DNA of 64,000 nt from Ophioceras dolichostomum (Eukaryota > Ascomycota > Sordariomycetes > Magnaporthales > Ophioceraceae), in NCBI GenBank assembly GCA_003049485.1, contig PYST01000001.1, positions 1-64,000 on the forward strand, written 5' to 3'. The position numbers and the translations under genes are program-made. Within the stretch, counting starts at the first letter, position 1. Each line of letters begins with the position of its first letter. Shown here one piece after another: positions 1 to 11,100 of the stretch. The notes below the pieces were generated by a model. That model was not told where the DNA came from and ran no database searches. It was given only the letters and a program-made list of their open reading frames with translations.

Positions 1-1648
1 AATGTTAGGTTTTTTGGTGGATTTGGGTGGAAGTCACTAAGAAAAGTGGGACCGTCCCATGAATGTGGAGAGGGGAGAGTTGTTGATCCTGATACAGTTA
101 GCAGTATGTCTAACCTGGCACTTGTGTTTTCCCACCAGGGGAGGTACGCCGAGGCCGAAACGATACACCGGCAGGCGCTGGAGCTGAAGAAGAAGGTGCT
201 GGGCGACGAGCATCCCGATACGGTGGCCAGCATGACCAACCTGGCAAATGTGTTTTCCGGCCAAGGGAAGTACGCCGAGGCCGAAACGATATACCGGCAG
301 GCGCTGGAGCTGAATAAAAAGGTGCTGGGCGATGAGCATCCTGATACAGTTAGCAGTATGTCCAACCTGGCACTTGTGTTTTCCGACCAGGGGAAGCACG
401 CCGAGGCTGAGACGATACACCGGCAGGCGCTGGAGCTGAAAAAGAAGATGCTGGGCGACGGGCATCCCGATACGGTTGGCAGTATGTCCAACCTGGCACT
501 TGTATTTTCCCGCCAGGGGAAGTACGCCGAGGCCGAAACGATGCACCAGCAGGCGCTGGAGCTGAAAAAGAAGATGCTGGGCGACGGGCATCCCGATACG
601 GTTGGCAGTATGTCCAACCTGGCACTTGTATTTTCCCGCCAGGGGAAGTACGCCGAGGCCGAAACGATGCACCAGCAGGCGCTGGAGCTGAGGAAAAAGG
701 TGCTGGGCGACGAGCATCCCGATACGGTTGGCAGTATGTCCAACCTGGCACTTGTGTTTTTCCGCCAGGGGAAGCACGCTGAGGCCGAAACAATGCACCA
801 GCAGGCGCTAGAGCTGAGGAAAAAGGTGCTGGGTAACGAGCATCCCGATACAGTTAGCAGTATGTCTAACCTGGCACTTGTGTTTTCCCACCAGGGGAGG
901 TACGCCGAGGCTGAAACGATAAGCCGGCAGGCGCTGGAGCTGAAGAAGAAGGTGCTGGGCGACGAACATCCCGATACGGTGGCCAGCATGACCAACCTGG
1001 CAAATGTGTTTTCCGGCCAAGGGAAGTACGCCGAGGCCGAAACGATATACCGGCAGGCGCTGAAGCTGAATAAAAAGGTGCTGGGCGACGAACATCCCGA
1101 TACGGTGGCCAGCATGACCAACCTGGCAAATGTGTTTTCCGGCCAAGGGAAGTACGCCGAGGCCGAAACGATATACCGGCAGGCGCTGAAGCTGAATAAA
1201 AAGGTGCTGGGCGACGAGCATCCCGATACAGTTAGCAGTATGTCTAACCTGGCACTTGTGTTTTCCGACCAGGGGAAGCACGCCGAGGCTGAGACGATAC
1301 ACCGGCAGGCGCTGAAGCTGAAAAAGAAGATGCTGGGCGACGGGCATCCCGATACGGTTGGCAGTATGTCCAACCTGGCACTTGTATTTTCCCGCCAGGG
1401 GAAGCACGCCGAGGCTGAGACGATACACCGGCAGGCGCTGAAGCTGAAAAAGAAGATGCTGGGCGACGGGCATCCCGATACGGTTGGCAGTATGTCCAAC
1501 CTGGCACTTGTATTTTCCCGCCAGGGGAAGCACGCCGAGGCCGAAACGATGCACCAGCAGGCGCTGGAGCTGAGGAAAAAAGTGCTGGGCGACGAGCATC
1601 CCTCTACGGTGGCCAGCATGACCAACCTGGCAAATGTGTTTTCCGGCC

Positions 1649-1869
1649 TGTTGTGGCGTGGCGTGGCTGACTGTGGCGTTGCGGGTCAGTAGCAGATAAG
1701 GATTCTGCCCAACGATAAGGCTGACCGCCTGGCCCCACCACAACGCAAAAGGCCTATTTCCCCGACTGGGAATTGCTTCTCGTTTTCTCTTTCTTTTCCT
1801 AAGCTTAGATTTCACCAAGTTGACTCGTTTCTGGAGCCTCGTTTCCATAGCACCTTCAATACCGTGACA
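1649..1869. mobile_element. Solo LTR, 221 bp, with 5-bp target duplication CGGCC
   Basis: The TPR unit is interrupted after TTTTCCGGCC. The inserted DNA starts TGTTGTGG and ends CCGTGACA. It is flanked by CGGCC at 1644-1648 and again at 1870-1874, after which the unit resumes as AAGGGAAGTACGCC. TG...CA ends plus a 5-bp duplication are the hallmarks of an LTR-retrotransposon LTR left alone after LTR-LTR recombination. No internal retroelement region is present. Orientation cannot be assigned. Confidence 0.85.
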
Positions 1870-2420
1870 CGGCCAAGGGAAGTACGCCGAGGCCGAAACG
1901 ATATACCGGCAGGCGCTGGAGTTGAATAAAAAGGTGCTGGGCGACGAGCATCCCTCTACGGTGGCCAGTATGAACAACTTGGCATTTGTGTTTTCCGACC
2001 AGGGGAAGCACGCCGAGGCTGAAACGATAAGCCGGCAGGCGCTGGAGCTGAAGAAGAAGGTGCTGGGCGACGAGCATCCCGATACGGTGGCCAGCATGAC
2101 CAACCTGGTAAATGTGTTTTCCTGCCAGGGGAAGCACGCCGAGGCTGAAACGATAAGCCGGCAGGCGCTGGAGCTGAAGAAGAAGGTGCTGGGCGACGAG
2201 CATCCCGATACGGTGGCCAGCATGACCAACCTGGTAAATGTGTTTTCCTGCCAGGGGAAGCACGCTGAGGCCGAAACGATGCACCGGCAGGCGCTGGAGC
2301 TGAGGAAAAAAGTGCTGGGCGACGAGCATCCCGATACAGTTAGCAGTATGTCCAACCTGGCACTTGTGTTTTCCCGCCAGGGGAAGCACGCCGAGGCCGA
2401 AACGATACACCGGCAGGCGC

Positions 2421-2603
2421 TGTCATGGGCACAACGTATGGTATAGATTGAACATGTGTTGTGCCTTAGCAAAGGCAAGCTACGGAATTGGAAAACGTGG
2501 GAGGTGTAAATACAGGTGTGCGTGTGGCCCATGCACAGGGCATGCGGCCGAGGTAGGCACGTGACACAGCAGACATGGCTGGGAACGGGCTAGGCCCGTG
2601 ACA
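2421..2603. mobile_element. Second solo LTR, 183 bp, with 5-bp target duplication GGCGC
   Basis: The insertion lies inside a CGGCAGGCGCTG motif of another TPR unit. It begins TGTCATGGGC and ends GGCCCGTGACA. The flanks are GGCGC at 2416-2420 and 2604-2608, after which the unit resumes TGGAGCTC. The termini match as an inverted repeat at 9 of 10 bases. It shares the terminal CCGTGACA with the first LTR but differs internally, so it is probably a related family. Confidence 0.85.
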
Positions 2604-3151
2604 GGCGCTGGAGCTCAAGAAGAGGGTGCTGGGCGACGAGCATCCCTCTACGGTGGCCAGCATGACCAACCTGGCAAATGTGTTTTCCGGCCAGGGGAAG
2701 TACGCCGAGGCTGAAACAATATACCGGCAGGCGCTGGAGCTGAATAAAAAGGTGCTGGGCGACGAGCATCCTGATACAGTGGCCAGTTTGTCCAACCTGG
2801 CACTTGTGTTTTCTGGCCAGGGGAAACACGCCGAGGCTGAGACGATGCACCGGCAGGTGCTGGAGCTGAAGAAGAAGGTGCTGGGCGACGAGCATCCCGA
2901 TACGGTGGCCAGCATGACCAACCTGGCACTTGTGCTTTTCAACCAGGGGAAGCGCGCGGAAGCCGAGACGATGTCTGGGCGATGAGCATCCCTTTACGCT
3001 TACCAGCATGAGCAACTTCGTAAACGAGGAGACAGTTGAGCAACCGCAGACGGCCCAGGACTTCCCAGCTGCCGAGGAGCCTCTACTCCACCCTGAAAGG
3101 AAAAAGGTACGGAAATGGATAAGGCGACTCCAGGCCGCCATTAGGAAGTGA

Positions 3152-4611
3152 CGCCTTTGCTAGCTTTAGCAATCCAATAGAGGAGGAGCTTCATGTCTAA
3201 ACTCTTCAAATCCAGATATATGTGAGCTACCCTTAAATCAAATTAACATAATCTTGTAGTTATTTCTTTTTCTTTTCTTTGCCCATAAAGGGTCGTAGGG
3301 GCTGCCGTCAATATATGTTTCTTTGTTCAACTTGTAATTAATAAGCTGATCCTAAAAGCTTCACGATCTTGTGATTTTGATACGGAAGCAGGATATTGTT
3401 ACGGCGCGGCATCAATTAGACGCACCGACCAAAAGGTGCGTGGCCAATTGATAGAGCTCCCAGAGAGATCAAGTCGTTAGACTTGATATTCTCGTCTTTT
3501 TGGCTCAAGCGGGTGGGAGCTCCTTGTGCTAAGTCGTGGCAGAAAACTCCTTTGCCCGTCGGCCAATAGTTAGGCTGCTCTTTATTCTGCTTCTCAAGGT
3601 CTCTCGATGTGCAAGCAGGTGGCCCCATGGCGCCACCCCGGCCACCAGCCTCAAATGTCTGTCGCTAGCGGGGAAAGCCTATGGCCCCCGCGCCAAGCAG
3701 TGCGGGAACATAGAAAAGGTGCCCAAGTGCAGACAGATTGACCTGTAGCCAGAAAGTAGGTGATTGCCAGTTCATGCCTGGAGCCTGGACGTAGGTGCGT
3801 AGCAGTTACTGGCCACTGTAACCAGGCTGGTATGGGAAAAATAAGAGGTGCACCAGTGGATACAGATTGGCCCAGAGGTATGTATTTTGCCAGGTGCGCC
3901 TAAAACCTGGAGGCAGGCGTGTTGACAGAGTGGGCAATGTCGTAGCAGTTCCCCTTGGCAAGTTTACCTGGGGTGCTGAAACGACGCCAAGGCGGCTCAG
4001 GTCAATCACCCTCTGATCACCTGTGCTCAGTCCTGCTCAGGTTAAAGCGGCCAGAACTCAGACCCTGAGCTCAAGGAGGCAAAAAATCGTGGTTTCTGAC
4101 TATATAGGTAGGTACAATAGTAGTCAGACATACAAAGATAACAATGTTTGTTCATCGTGTGAGTCGGCTTATTTTTACTATTGACGCCTATCCACCTTGT
4201 AAGGTATTCCTAGCAACTCCCGGATCCGGGGAGGAGAGAGGGTTTAGTATGATCCAGAAGGACCTCGGCATCTATGAGACAAAAAGGTCGTGGTGCTTCA
4301 CCAATGGCTGGTGGCTTTGTACCAAGATGCCGCAAACGTCATGGTGGTTCTCCGTCTGGTTCTTTCTCAACTGCCTTGAAATGGCCCAATACTTACTGAG
4401 CACCGTTTACTTCGTTTTCAAATCGAGTGCTCACCTGCCCCCCTGAGATAAGCCACACCCACAGGTCATCATTTACGTAGCTAGCCGATAATCGCAACTC
4501 GTCGGATTCTAGTGACCTTATATACCTAGCTGAGTAGGACATATATGGGCAAGGGTATGGCAAACTTGTTTTTAACGAAAAAAACGGAAAAGAGCAAATG
4601 GAGTTTACGAT
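3152..4611. other. No gene recognised
   Basis: Only short unlinked frames, the longest about 100 codons at 4144-4446, with no recognisable domain. The stretch holds a diverged direct duplication, listed separately. Confidence 0.6.
3717..3972 (+). repeat. Diverged tandem duplication (about 110-bp unit)
   Basis: Two copies can be aligned by eye, about 3718-3822 and 3845-3972. Both contain in order AGGTGC, ACAGATTG, TTGCCAG, a CCTGGAG block, TAGCAGTT and a CTGG/TTGG-CA block. The copies have clearly diverged. No function is evident. Confidence 0.5.
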
Positions 4612-5435
4612 TCACTGATCCCGTCGCGGAGGACTGTAAACGACCACTCTCTGGGAGAACCCCTTAGCGTCGCCATCGTCCGGGATATGCAACTCCCCCA
4701 CAACCTTGAAGCCAAAAGAAAGGTAGAAGGACTCGCCCACGTGCGAGGGTATAACACCTTGATCGACGCCGTCCTTCTCACACAGCTGCAAGCCCCATCG
4801 GAGGAGCGCTGCCCCATGGCCGCGGCGCTGGTAGGCTGGATGCACGACAAGTTTGTCGCAGATGAGCCCTCCAGCGGAATGATACCTAAAGATTTTTGTT
4901 TGTGGTCAGCTCGATGCGTCACTTCTGGGGCACAGATGTAGACTCTCAACAATTAGTGTGCGCACGTAGGGACTAGTACTTACTTCTCCTGCGCCTCCAT
5001 GTAGACACCCGCGAGGAGGCCCAACCGGCGCGGTAAGGCATCGCGATCAGGCGCCGTCACCGGATCTCCCACGTCCGGGACCACGAACTGGCCGATGCGC
5101 GGCGAGGCCTCAGGCAGGAACCACGTTGCCACGCCCACTACCACGCGTTGTTGCTGTTGATTTTGAGTCGGGAGGTCCCGCTCCTCCTCGTATGATGACG
5201 ACAACGGCCAGTCCTCAGCCACGACGACCACCACGCGGGGGTCGAGGAGTCTAAAGCGATACAGATTCGAGAAGGACGCGACGCTGTCATCGGGGAACTC
5301 CTCGTGGTTGGGCCGTTCGAATCGAAAGACCTCCGAGTCCTTGAAGCCCAGGACGCTCAGCTGGGCCATGCGAGGGAGGTCAGCCGCCACGGCTAGCCGC
5401 AGTGAGGGGAACGAAGGGTAGGCCGGGAAGGACAT
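4612..5435 (-). CDS. GNAT-family N-acetyltransferase
   Basis: Two exons, 5435-4984 and 4885-4612, give about 241 residues. The 98-bp intron has donor GTAAGT, branch CTGAC and acceptor TTTAG, and the join restores an AAG codon in phase. The N-terminal half starts RLAVAADLPRMAQLSVLGF, the usual first strand and helix of GNATs, and continues through the central sheet (VVVGVATWFLP). The second exon carries motif A for acetyl-CoA, LVVHPAYQRRGHGAALLRWG, with the Q-R-R-G-H-G pyrophosphate loop, and then the late motif ESFYLSFGFKVVGE. The architecture is that of the many fungal GNATs acting on small molecules or proteins, and the substrate cannot be inferred. The start at 5435 leaves a short leader before the fold. 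A TATATAA element lies about 100 bp upstream. Confidence 0.85.
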
Positions 5436-5537
5436 TGTGTGTTTCGTTGTTCTCCAGGGGAAGATGCCGACGAAAGTGGCAAAGAAGAAGAGAAAAAGGG
5501 TTTCATCTTGAGAAGTACTAGTAGAGCAAGCGGTAGC

Positions 5538-5544
5538 TTATATA
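5538..5544 (-). promoter_or_regulatory. TATA-like element upstream of the GNAT gene
   Basis: TATATAA on the minus strand, about 103 bp before the ATG at 5435. The distance fits a fungal core promoter with a short 5' leader. Assigned from position and motif only. Confidence 0.4.
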
Positions 5545-8179
5545 GGCGCGGGCCGCTCGAGGGAGGAACGAGGAATGCCACGGAACTGGAACTGCGTCGC
5601 ATGACAGGCTAGGTAGCTAAGAAAACATTTAGAACGAAGGCTCCGACGGCCCCACTGAGAAGTGCCGCTGCCATCCCTTTGTGCATTGAGGTGCTGCTGA
5701 GAGATGCGATTATGTCTTTGAGGGTTCGAGGTATGTAAGGGATGCTAGTGCCGCAGGTGTGAGGAGAACAACAATAGTAGGTTTGTAGCACAATAGCAGA
5801 GCAATGGCACACCGCTCGTCACTTGACGGTGAATAATATCAAGAAGCTTGATCTTTATCACATCACACTAGGGTCTGGTCTTCTCCATTCGGAGAAGGCG
5901 AAGAGAACTAGCCACAATCAGGTTGGACCACATTCAAGAAGGGAGAGGCCACAGGGGAATGTTGCCACGAGCGTTCCCGAAAGCAGCCAGAAGCAGTTTT
6001 CTTTCGGTAAGCAGGGATTTCCGTCACAAAGGGGCCTCGGCAACTGACTATGTAGGTTGGTAGGTTGGTCGAAGGATTGATGCTTGTGATGTATGTCTTA
6101 GCCAACGGGGCCCTGCCTGTGAAGCTGTTGATTTCTGGCCTTCCCCCCTTTACGTCCCTGCTTCGCCTGCCAAGCACAGTTGCCGTCTGTGCGAGCAAAG
6201 CGGCCATCTGAATTTTTCTAACAGGCAGTGAGGACCGATTTCCCTCAGAACCAAGTGGCATGTGTTCCTGAATACAAGGGGAATGTCTCGTTGCAAGGTG
6301 GTGTATAAAGGCATCGAGGCCATGGGACCATGGGCCGCTGTCGAGGTCCTCATAGCTATAATGAACGGCTCGCCATTCTCCAACAAGGAAGTCTCTTGCT
6401 TCGCCGTCGTCTGGTTTTGGCATTGCCTACAGTTGCCTGCTTAGTAGATAGATACCTACTAAGGTTTCTGTTTCAGTAGCAGAGGGGATTTCTTCGCGCA
6501 GTTCAACTAACGCCACGACACGGTAGTCTTACTGTTGTAATTCTTTGAGATTTTCTGCCACGAGTTCCGAAAGATGCACCGGAGGAAATCTACTTCCTTG
6601 TGGTGCTAGTTGAGCTGCAAGATGAAATCCCTTCTATCAGCGAAGCACCCACGGAAGCAAGCGGCAGGCAACCTCGGCCAATGTCAAAATGACGCCTGTG
6701 GGAAATCCCTTTTCAGGCACAGCGTCGACTTGGGCTAGGGCCTGTGATGTGTCGTCTAGGAGGTTCGAGAGGTTTTTGATCAAGAGAAACTTAGCTAAGT
6801 GACTCAGCCTGTGAAGTAGAGTCTCAACATCGATTGAATAGGACTTTGGCTGGTGGCCTTTTGATTCTAAGACAGCTGGCAGTGCAGGTAAGTCGGGCGC
6901 TTCGACGCGAAGTGATCCATTGTTGGGATCATGGATGACAGTGGAGGGGGGCTTCCGCTACTGCCCTCATCCCACGGCTGGAGCCAGAGTCGCTCCATCA
7001 CTCTCCTCTCAAGCTCGTGCCACCACTCGGTCGAGGTCGAAACCAGCCGGACAGTCGACTTGTGCAGCGGGGGAAGCTCGTCGAGGACGGCCAGACATCC
7101 CACGGCTTCCCTCCGGTTTCCATGGTCGGAGGAAATTTGATCTGTGAAGTGAGGTTCTGCTAGCCTCTACTCCCTGAAAGCTTCGTGATAAAGATGCGGG
7201 CAGGGAGCCTCACGCCCTCGCCTTTGAAAAAAAACAATAAAAAAATAGGAAATAAAAAAACAGATGCCGTCTGCGGCCGCCATCCACCTTCGCAGGATCC
7301 GAGCTGACGCTTTCATCCTCACCTCCGCGGACGTCGACGGCTGCTCCGTGCTGCCGCTCCACGATCTTATCTGGGAGAATATTGGAGCGGGGAGTCGGAC
7401 TCCCTCCTGAAATCTGGAGTCTCCATCTCCCGAGCTGCCAGTGAGGAGAAGATGGTCAACCTGCTCGAATGGTTGTGGGATGTGCTCGTCCACCTGGTCC
7501 CCGAATACCCCGATAAAGTCCAGAATCAGAGCAACCAGCAGAAGCTTCCCCACATCTGTACCTACGGAGAGGACTGCGATCAATATTTCGAAAGTTGGGT
7601 TGGTATTAGCGGTTCCCCAGCTCCACTCCAGGGGGCGGGAGTGCCCGTTTGCCCCGCAAATGACAAGGTCCAGGGGCATATGCTATGTATCATTCAGACG
7701 AAGGATATAGGACGACCCTAGATCCAGATCCCATGGCGTCCGGCAACCTTGTCAACAGAACTGAGGCAAGGCTGATCACATGGTCTTTAAAAAGTAAGAA
7801 AGAGACATGGAAATTCATGGAATAATGGAAGCATTATCGGCTACGCTCGAACCTCAGAATACCGGCTTGGCACCATGGCCTGGCCTCGTTACGGCTTCCT
7901 ACTCCTTTTTACTCTGGGCCGGAATTCTAAGCAGTACAGATATCAACCTGACAGAAGAGACTTGGGAAGGCACCTAGGTAGGAGCGTCCTCATTTGGCCA
8001 ATCGCACAGCCCGTCCCATCTCGTAATCGAATGGTCGACCCAACCCCGCTTTCGCAGAACATCACAACCTTGGGCGACGGGAATGTCCAACCCTCGAACA
8101 TCAATGCCATGTTTCGAACCGCTGCCTCAAAGCAACCAAGAGCTTGTGCGGGCGCCCTATCGACTAAATCGTCAGAGAC
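5545..8179. other. No gene supported
   Basis: Several short frames, including one of 171 codons on the minus strand (6423-5908) and one of 170 codons (7679-7167). None shows a recognised domain or a plausible splice chain. Two nearby plus-strand frames at 7264-7710 overlap the latter, and which strand codes, if either, cannot be decided. Confidence 0.5.
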
Positions 8180-11100
8180 ATGGGTCAAAGCGCGGTGTAT
8201 GTCCAAGTGGTGTGGGCAGCGCACATCCTAAGGCTCCTCACGAAAGGCCGCAGCCAGCCTAGTCTCCTGACCCAAAATCAACCATTCGACTTCCAGCATG
8301 ACACAGACCAGGGAGACACTGGTTCGGACGTCCTCGCGGAGGAAGACGAGGACATTGATGATCGTGAAGACATGGGGACGGATTCGACCGATTTGCTCGC
8401 ACCTTCCGAGTCCGCCGCCGCTGGCAAGGAGAGGTTCCTTGATTGCATCGCCGAGCTCTTGTCGCCCGAGCATGGTGCACTCCACGTCACCGCAGTGGGT
8501 ATGTTGGAGGAAGAGGACGGTGTCGTGATAGACGTGGCTAGGAATGGTGGGTTCGACCAGCAGAAGGATCAGGAATACTTCGCGAGACTCGAGGCGTTCA
8601 TGGCTGCCCAAGCAACGAAGGGTACGTTCCCATCACTTTCCCTCAGAATGTGTGCTCTTGCATATGCCGCAATATTCCTAGTACTTTGAATTGCGAGTTC
8701 ATGGCTGATTCCTCCTTTTATGTACCTACCTACCTATCTTATCCAGATGGATTCGACCTCGGGTGTTCCTGTACACTCCCGGACGAGTTTCTATCGGCGA
8801 CCTGCAACTACGGCTCTGCTCGCATCAGGAAATGGATGGAGAACTTACGCATCGCCGCGGCCGCCATGCAGATTGAGGAGCCCGACGAGCCTCCCATCAG
8901 AAGACCCATTCGGTGCCGCTCTCCACTTTGCAGTGCAGGCAGATGCACACAAAAGCCATGCCATGGCATGGATGACTTCTACACTCTCGTATCCTGGGTT
9001 CGGAAAGCTGGTCCGAATGAGTTCTCCAATGCTGGTGCCATCATCCTGGCCGCAAGCGCTTCTATATGCCCCACTGTCGGGAACGAGCTGTTGAAGGCCG
9101 GCAGAAAAGAGCATGTGGACAGAATGATCCGGGCTCTGAGATTTCTCGCTCGACCTGCGACGAACATAAAAGCCCTCCTCAGGGAGGCTAGGGTCTTCCC
9201 TCGGCTATACAACATCCGCATCAAGGTAGATTCGCGGCCAAAACCGGCACGAAATAGCAGAGTCAGAGCCCCATTGAGCCAAGTATGGAAGGAGCTCGAT
9301 CTCCCCGGGTGGTCGGAGACGCTCCAGGGTCGATACAGCCGAGACTTCGCCAGACTGTGCACCCAGCAGCTCCACGTCCACGCCGAGGTGCAGCTCGTTC
9401 GGAGATACCAGCGCCAGGCCCCCGCTCAAGACCCCCCACTCCGCTACATTGGCTGCAGCAAGAAAGCGTGCCTTCTTTGTGAAGCACTCTTGCGGTTGTG
9501 CGTGGCACCAGGGCCGTTTGACGTCAGGGGACGCCATGGGGAGTGCTTTTCGCTGTGGGGGGTTCCGCAAGATCAGCTCTCTGGCCTCGAGCGAGAGCTG
9601 GGAAGTCTCGCGGCTGCTCTCCGAGAGAGGATTATTGCTGTGACTCGAAAAATTGGCGGGTTGCTGGCACAAGCCCAACCGCATTCGACCGTGGTTCGAG
9701 AGTTAGAGGGATCCGATCTCGCCGACGCCCGCAGATCCGCGGAGAAGAGCAGGGCGGAGTTGCAAGAGAGGATAATGCTGCTGTGAGTTCAACTAGAGCC
9801 CTCTATGCTCATACCGGACTGCGTCGTTGCAGGCACATTGTATGGGATAGACGAGACAACGCTGACCGATGTCGATATCAACGCCAATATCGGCGGCTAG
9901 GACTGACCCTCGATCGCAAGGACCAGAAATTCTGTACCAGGACTTGAAAATGCTTTGTGCTATATGCCAATGGCCAAGCAGAAAGAGGTGTTCCCGCTGC
10001 AAAAGTGTTAGATACTGCAAAGAGAGGTGCCAAGAGATCGACTGGCCACAGCACAAGCTCCTGTGCCGCAGGTTTGCCAACTTACCTCCCCGACCCGGCC
10101 CCCTATTCAGACGGGCCCTATACTTCCCAGAAACAAGCAAGCAACCTAGAGTGGTCTGGGTTCTAGTCGAGGACCCCTCCAAGCCTGATCCCTTCGGCGG
10201 CGGCCTCAGCTCTACTGAGCCCTACTTTCAACCCGACTTCAAACCGCTCCTGCCAACACCCGACAGCGTCTGTCCCTACTGGACGCTCCCGTTCAACCGC
10301 ATAGACCGACGGCGCCTCGAGCTGGACCACCCCCTCACGATCTTCTACGAGGACTTCAGCGAAGTCCACAACAGAAGCATCCACGCCAGCGGCGACCGCT
10401 ACTCCGCCATCCCGCACCAGTGGTGCGGCGCCGTCTTCGTCCTCAGCGGCGGGTCCCCCCTCGCGGGGTACGGCGACGTGACGATGGCCGACTTCCGGCA
10501 CGTGCTCGACTTCTTCGCCACGTACTGGGATGCGCAGCCGCGGGATGGCCCGCGGAGCACCGACGACGTCTGGGGGGTCAAGATCAGCTGTCGCGACGAG
10601 CAATCACTGCACGGCGAGGCCGAGCTCGCTGGGAAGGTGGTGAAGAGGGACTTCCCGTACAGCTTCGAGAGGTCGGCGGCATCAGTGTTGCTCGGGCTCC
10701 ATGTTCAGGGATGCAGGCTCAAGGAGCATGACTGGGGTACCACTCCTCGCCTTCCCCACCATCTTGACCTAGACGAGGACGACGCCACCCCCGGGGATGA
10801 TATGCTAAGTCTACAGAGTAACCCTGTGGCAGCCGCGGTCTTCACAGACCTTGAGCCCACGAGCCACAGATGGGGCCAAGAGCCAAAAGTGTGGAGCGGG
10901 GAAGCCACTGGCGATGTTCTTCTACTCCGAGAGGACGGCGAAGATCTCTCCGTCGGACAGGCGGAGGTAATCTGCGAGTTCGCCTCCACGGTGGTGCAGC
11001 CGCTGATCGCGGAGAACCAGCGATCGAGCCACGAGCATGGCGACCTCCACGAAGACACAGTGGCAATCCGGCAGAGGATGCTCGACCACATTGGATCTCC

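Larger units (their letters stand above)
85..2998 (+). repeat. Tandem 126-bp repeat array encoding TPR units
   Basis: Units are 126 bp, an exact multiple of three, and neighbouring units are often nearly identical at the nucleotide level. A higher-order pattern is present. The block beginning SHQGRY at unit 1 recurs at unit 7 with similar followers. Units 8 and 9 are near-copies of each other, and units 15 and 16 are too. This looks like recent unequal exchange or gene conversion. The uniformity also leaves long open frames on the opposite strand, which are shadows. Confidence 0.9.
46..3151 (+). pseudogene. Decayed TPR-repeat gene (NLR/STAND-type C-terminus)
   Basis: About 20 tandem units of 42 residues run from near base 85 to 2998. 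Each follows the pattern HPDTVxSMxNLAxVFxxQGKxAEAET...RQALELxKKVLGDE, the kinesin-light-chain-like TPR_10/TPR_12 repeat. Such repeats build a superhelical ligand- or protein-binding surface. In fungi, arrays this uniform usually sit at the C-terminus of NB-ARC/NACHT NLR-like proteins, but no nucleotide-binding domain is visible here, and the 5' part would lie left of the window. The frame is broken three times: solo LTRs at 1649-1869 and 2421-2603, and a deletion near 2973 inside the last full unit that shifts frame. Removing each LTR with one target-site copy (226 and 188 bp) restores an exact codon join, so the array was open before the insertions. Past the deletion another frame continues to a basic tail and a stop at 3151. 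The host function is inferred, not seen. Confidence 0.82.

Noticed and set aside
37..2942. Long minus-strand frames (up to 574 codons) across the TPR array
   Set aside because: They are antisense shadows of a repeat whose unit is a multiple of three. They lack any domain, and the sense strand encodes clear TPR units. One even runs through an LTR.
85..2998. Direct repeats resembling a CRISPR-like array
   Set aside because: The 126-bp units abut with no unique spacers and encode protein, and the genome is eukaryotic.
3394..3830. TGTTACGGCGCGG near 3394 as the start of a third LTR
   Set aside because: No matching CA-ending terminus or 5-bp target duplication could be found downstream.
5908..6423. 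171-codon minus-strand frame as a gene
   Set aside because: No domain, no clear promoter or splice support, and plus-strand frames overlap it.
9783..9947. Alternative deaminase exon ending FCTRT using the CAG acceptor at 9832
   Set aside because: It gives a short arginine-rich tail with no family resemblance, while the TAG acceptor at 9900 joins in frame to a real MYND domain. It could still exist as a minor isoform.
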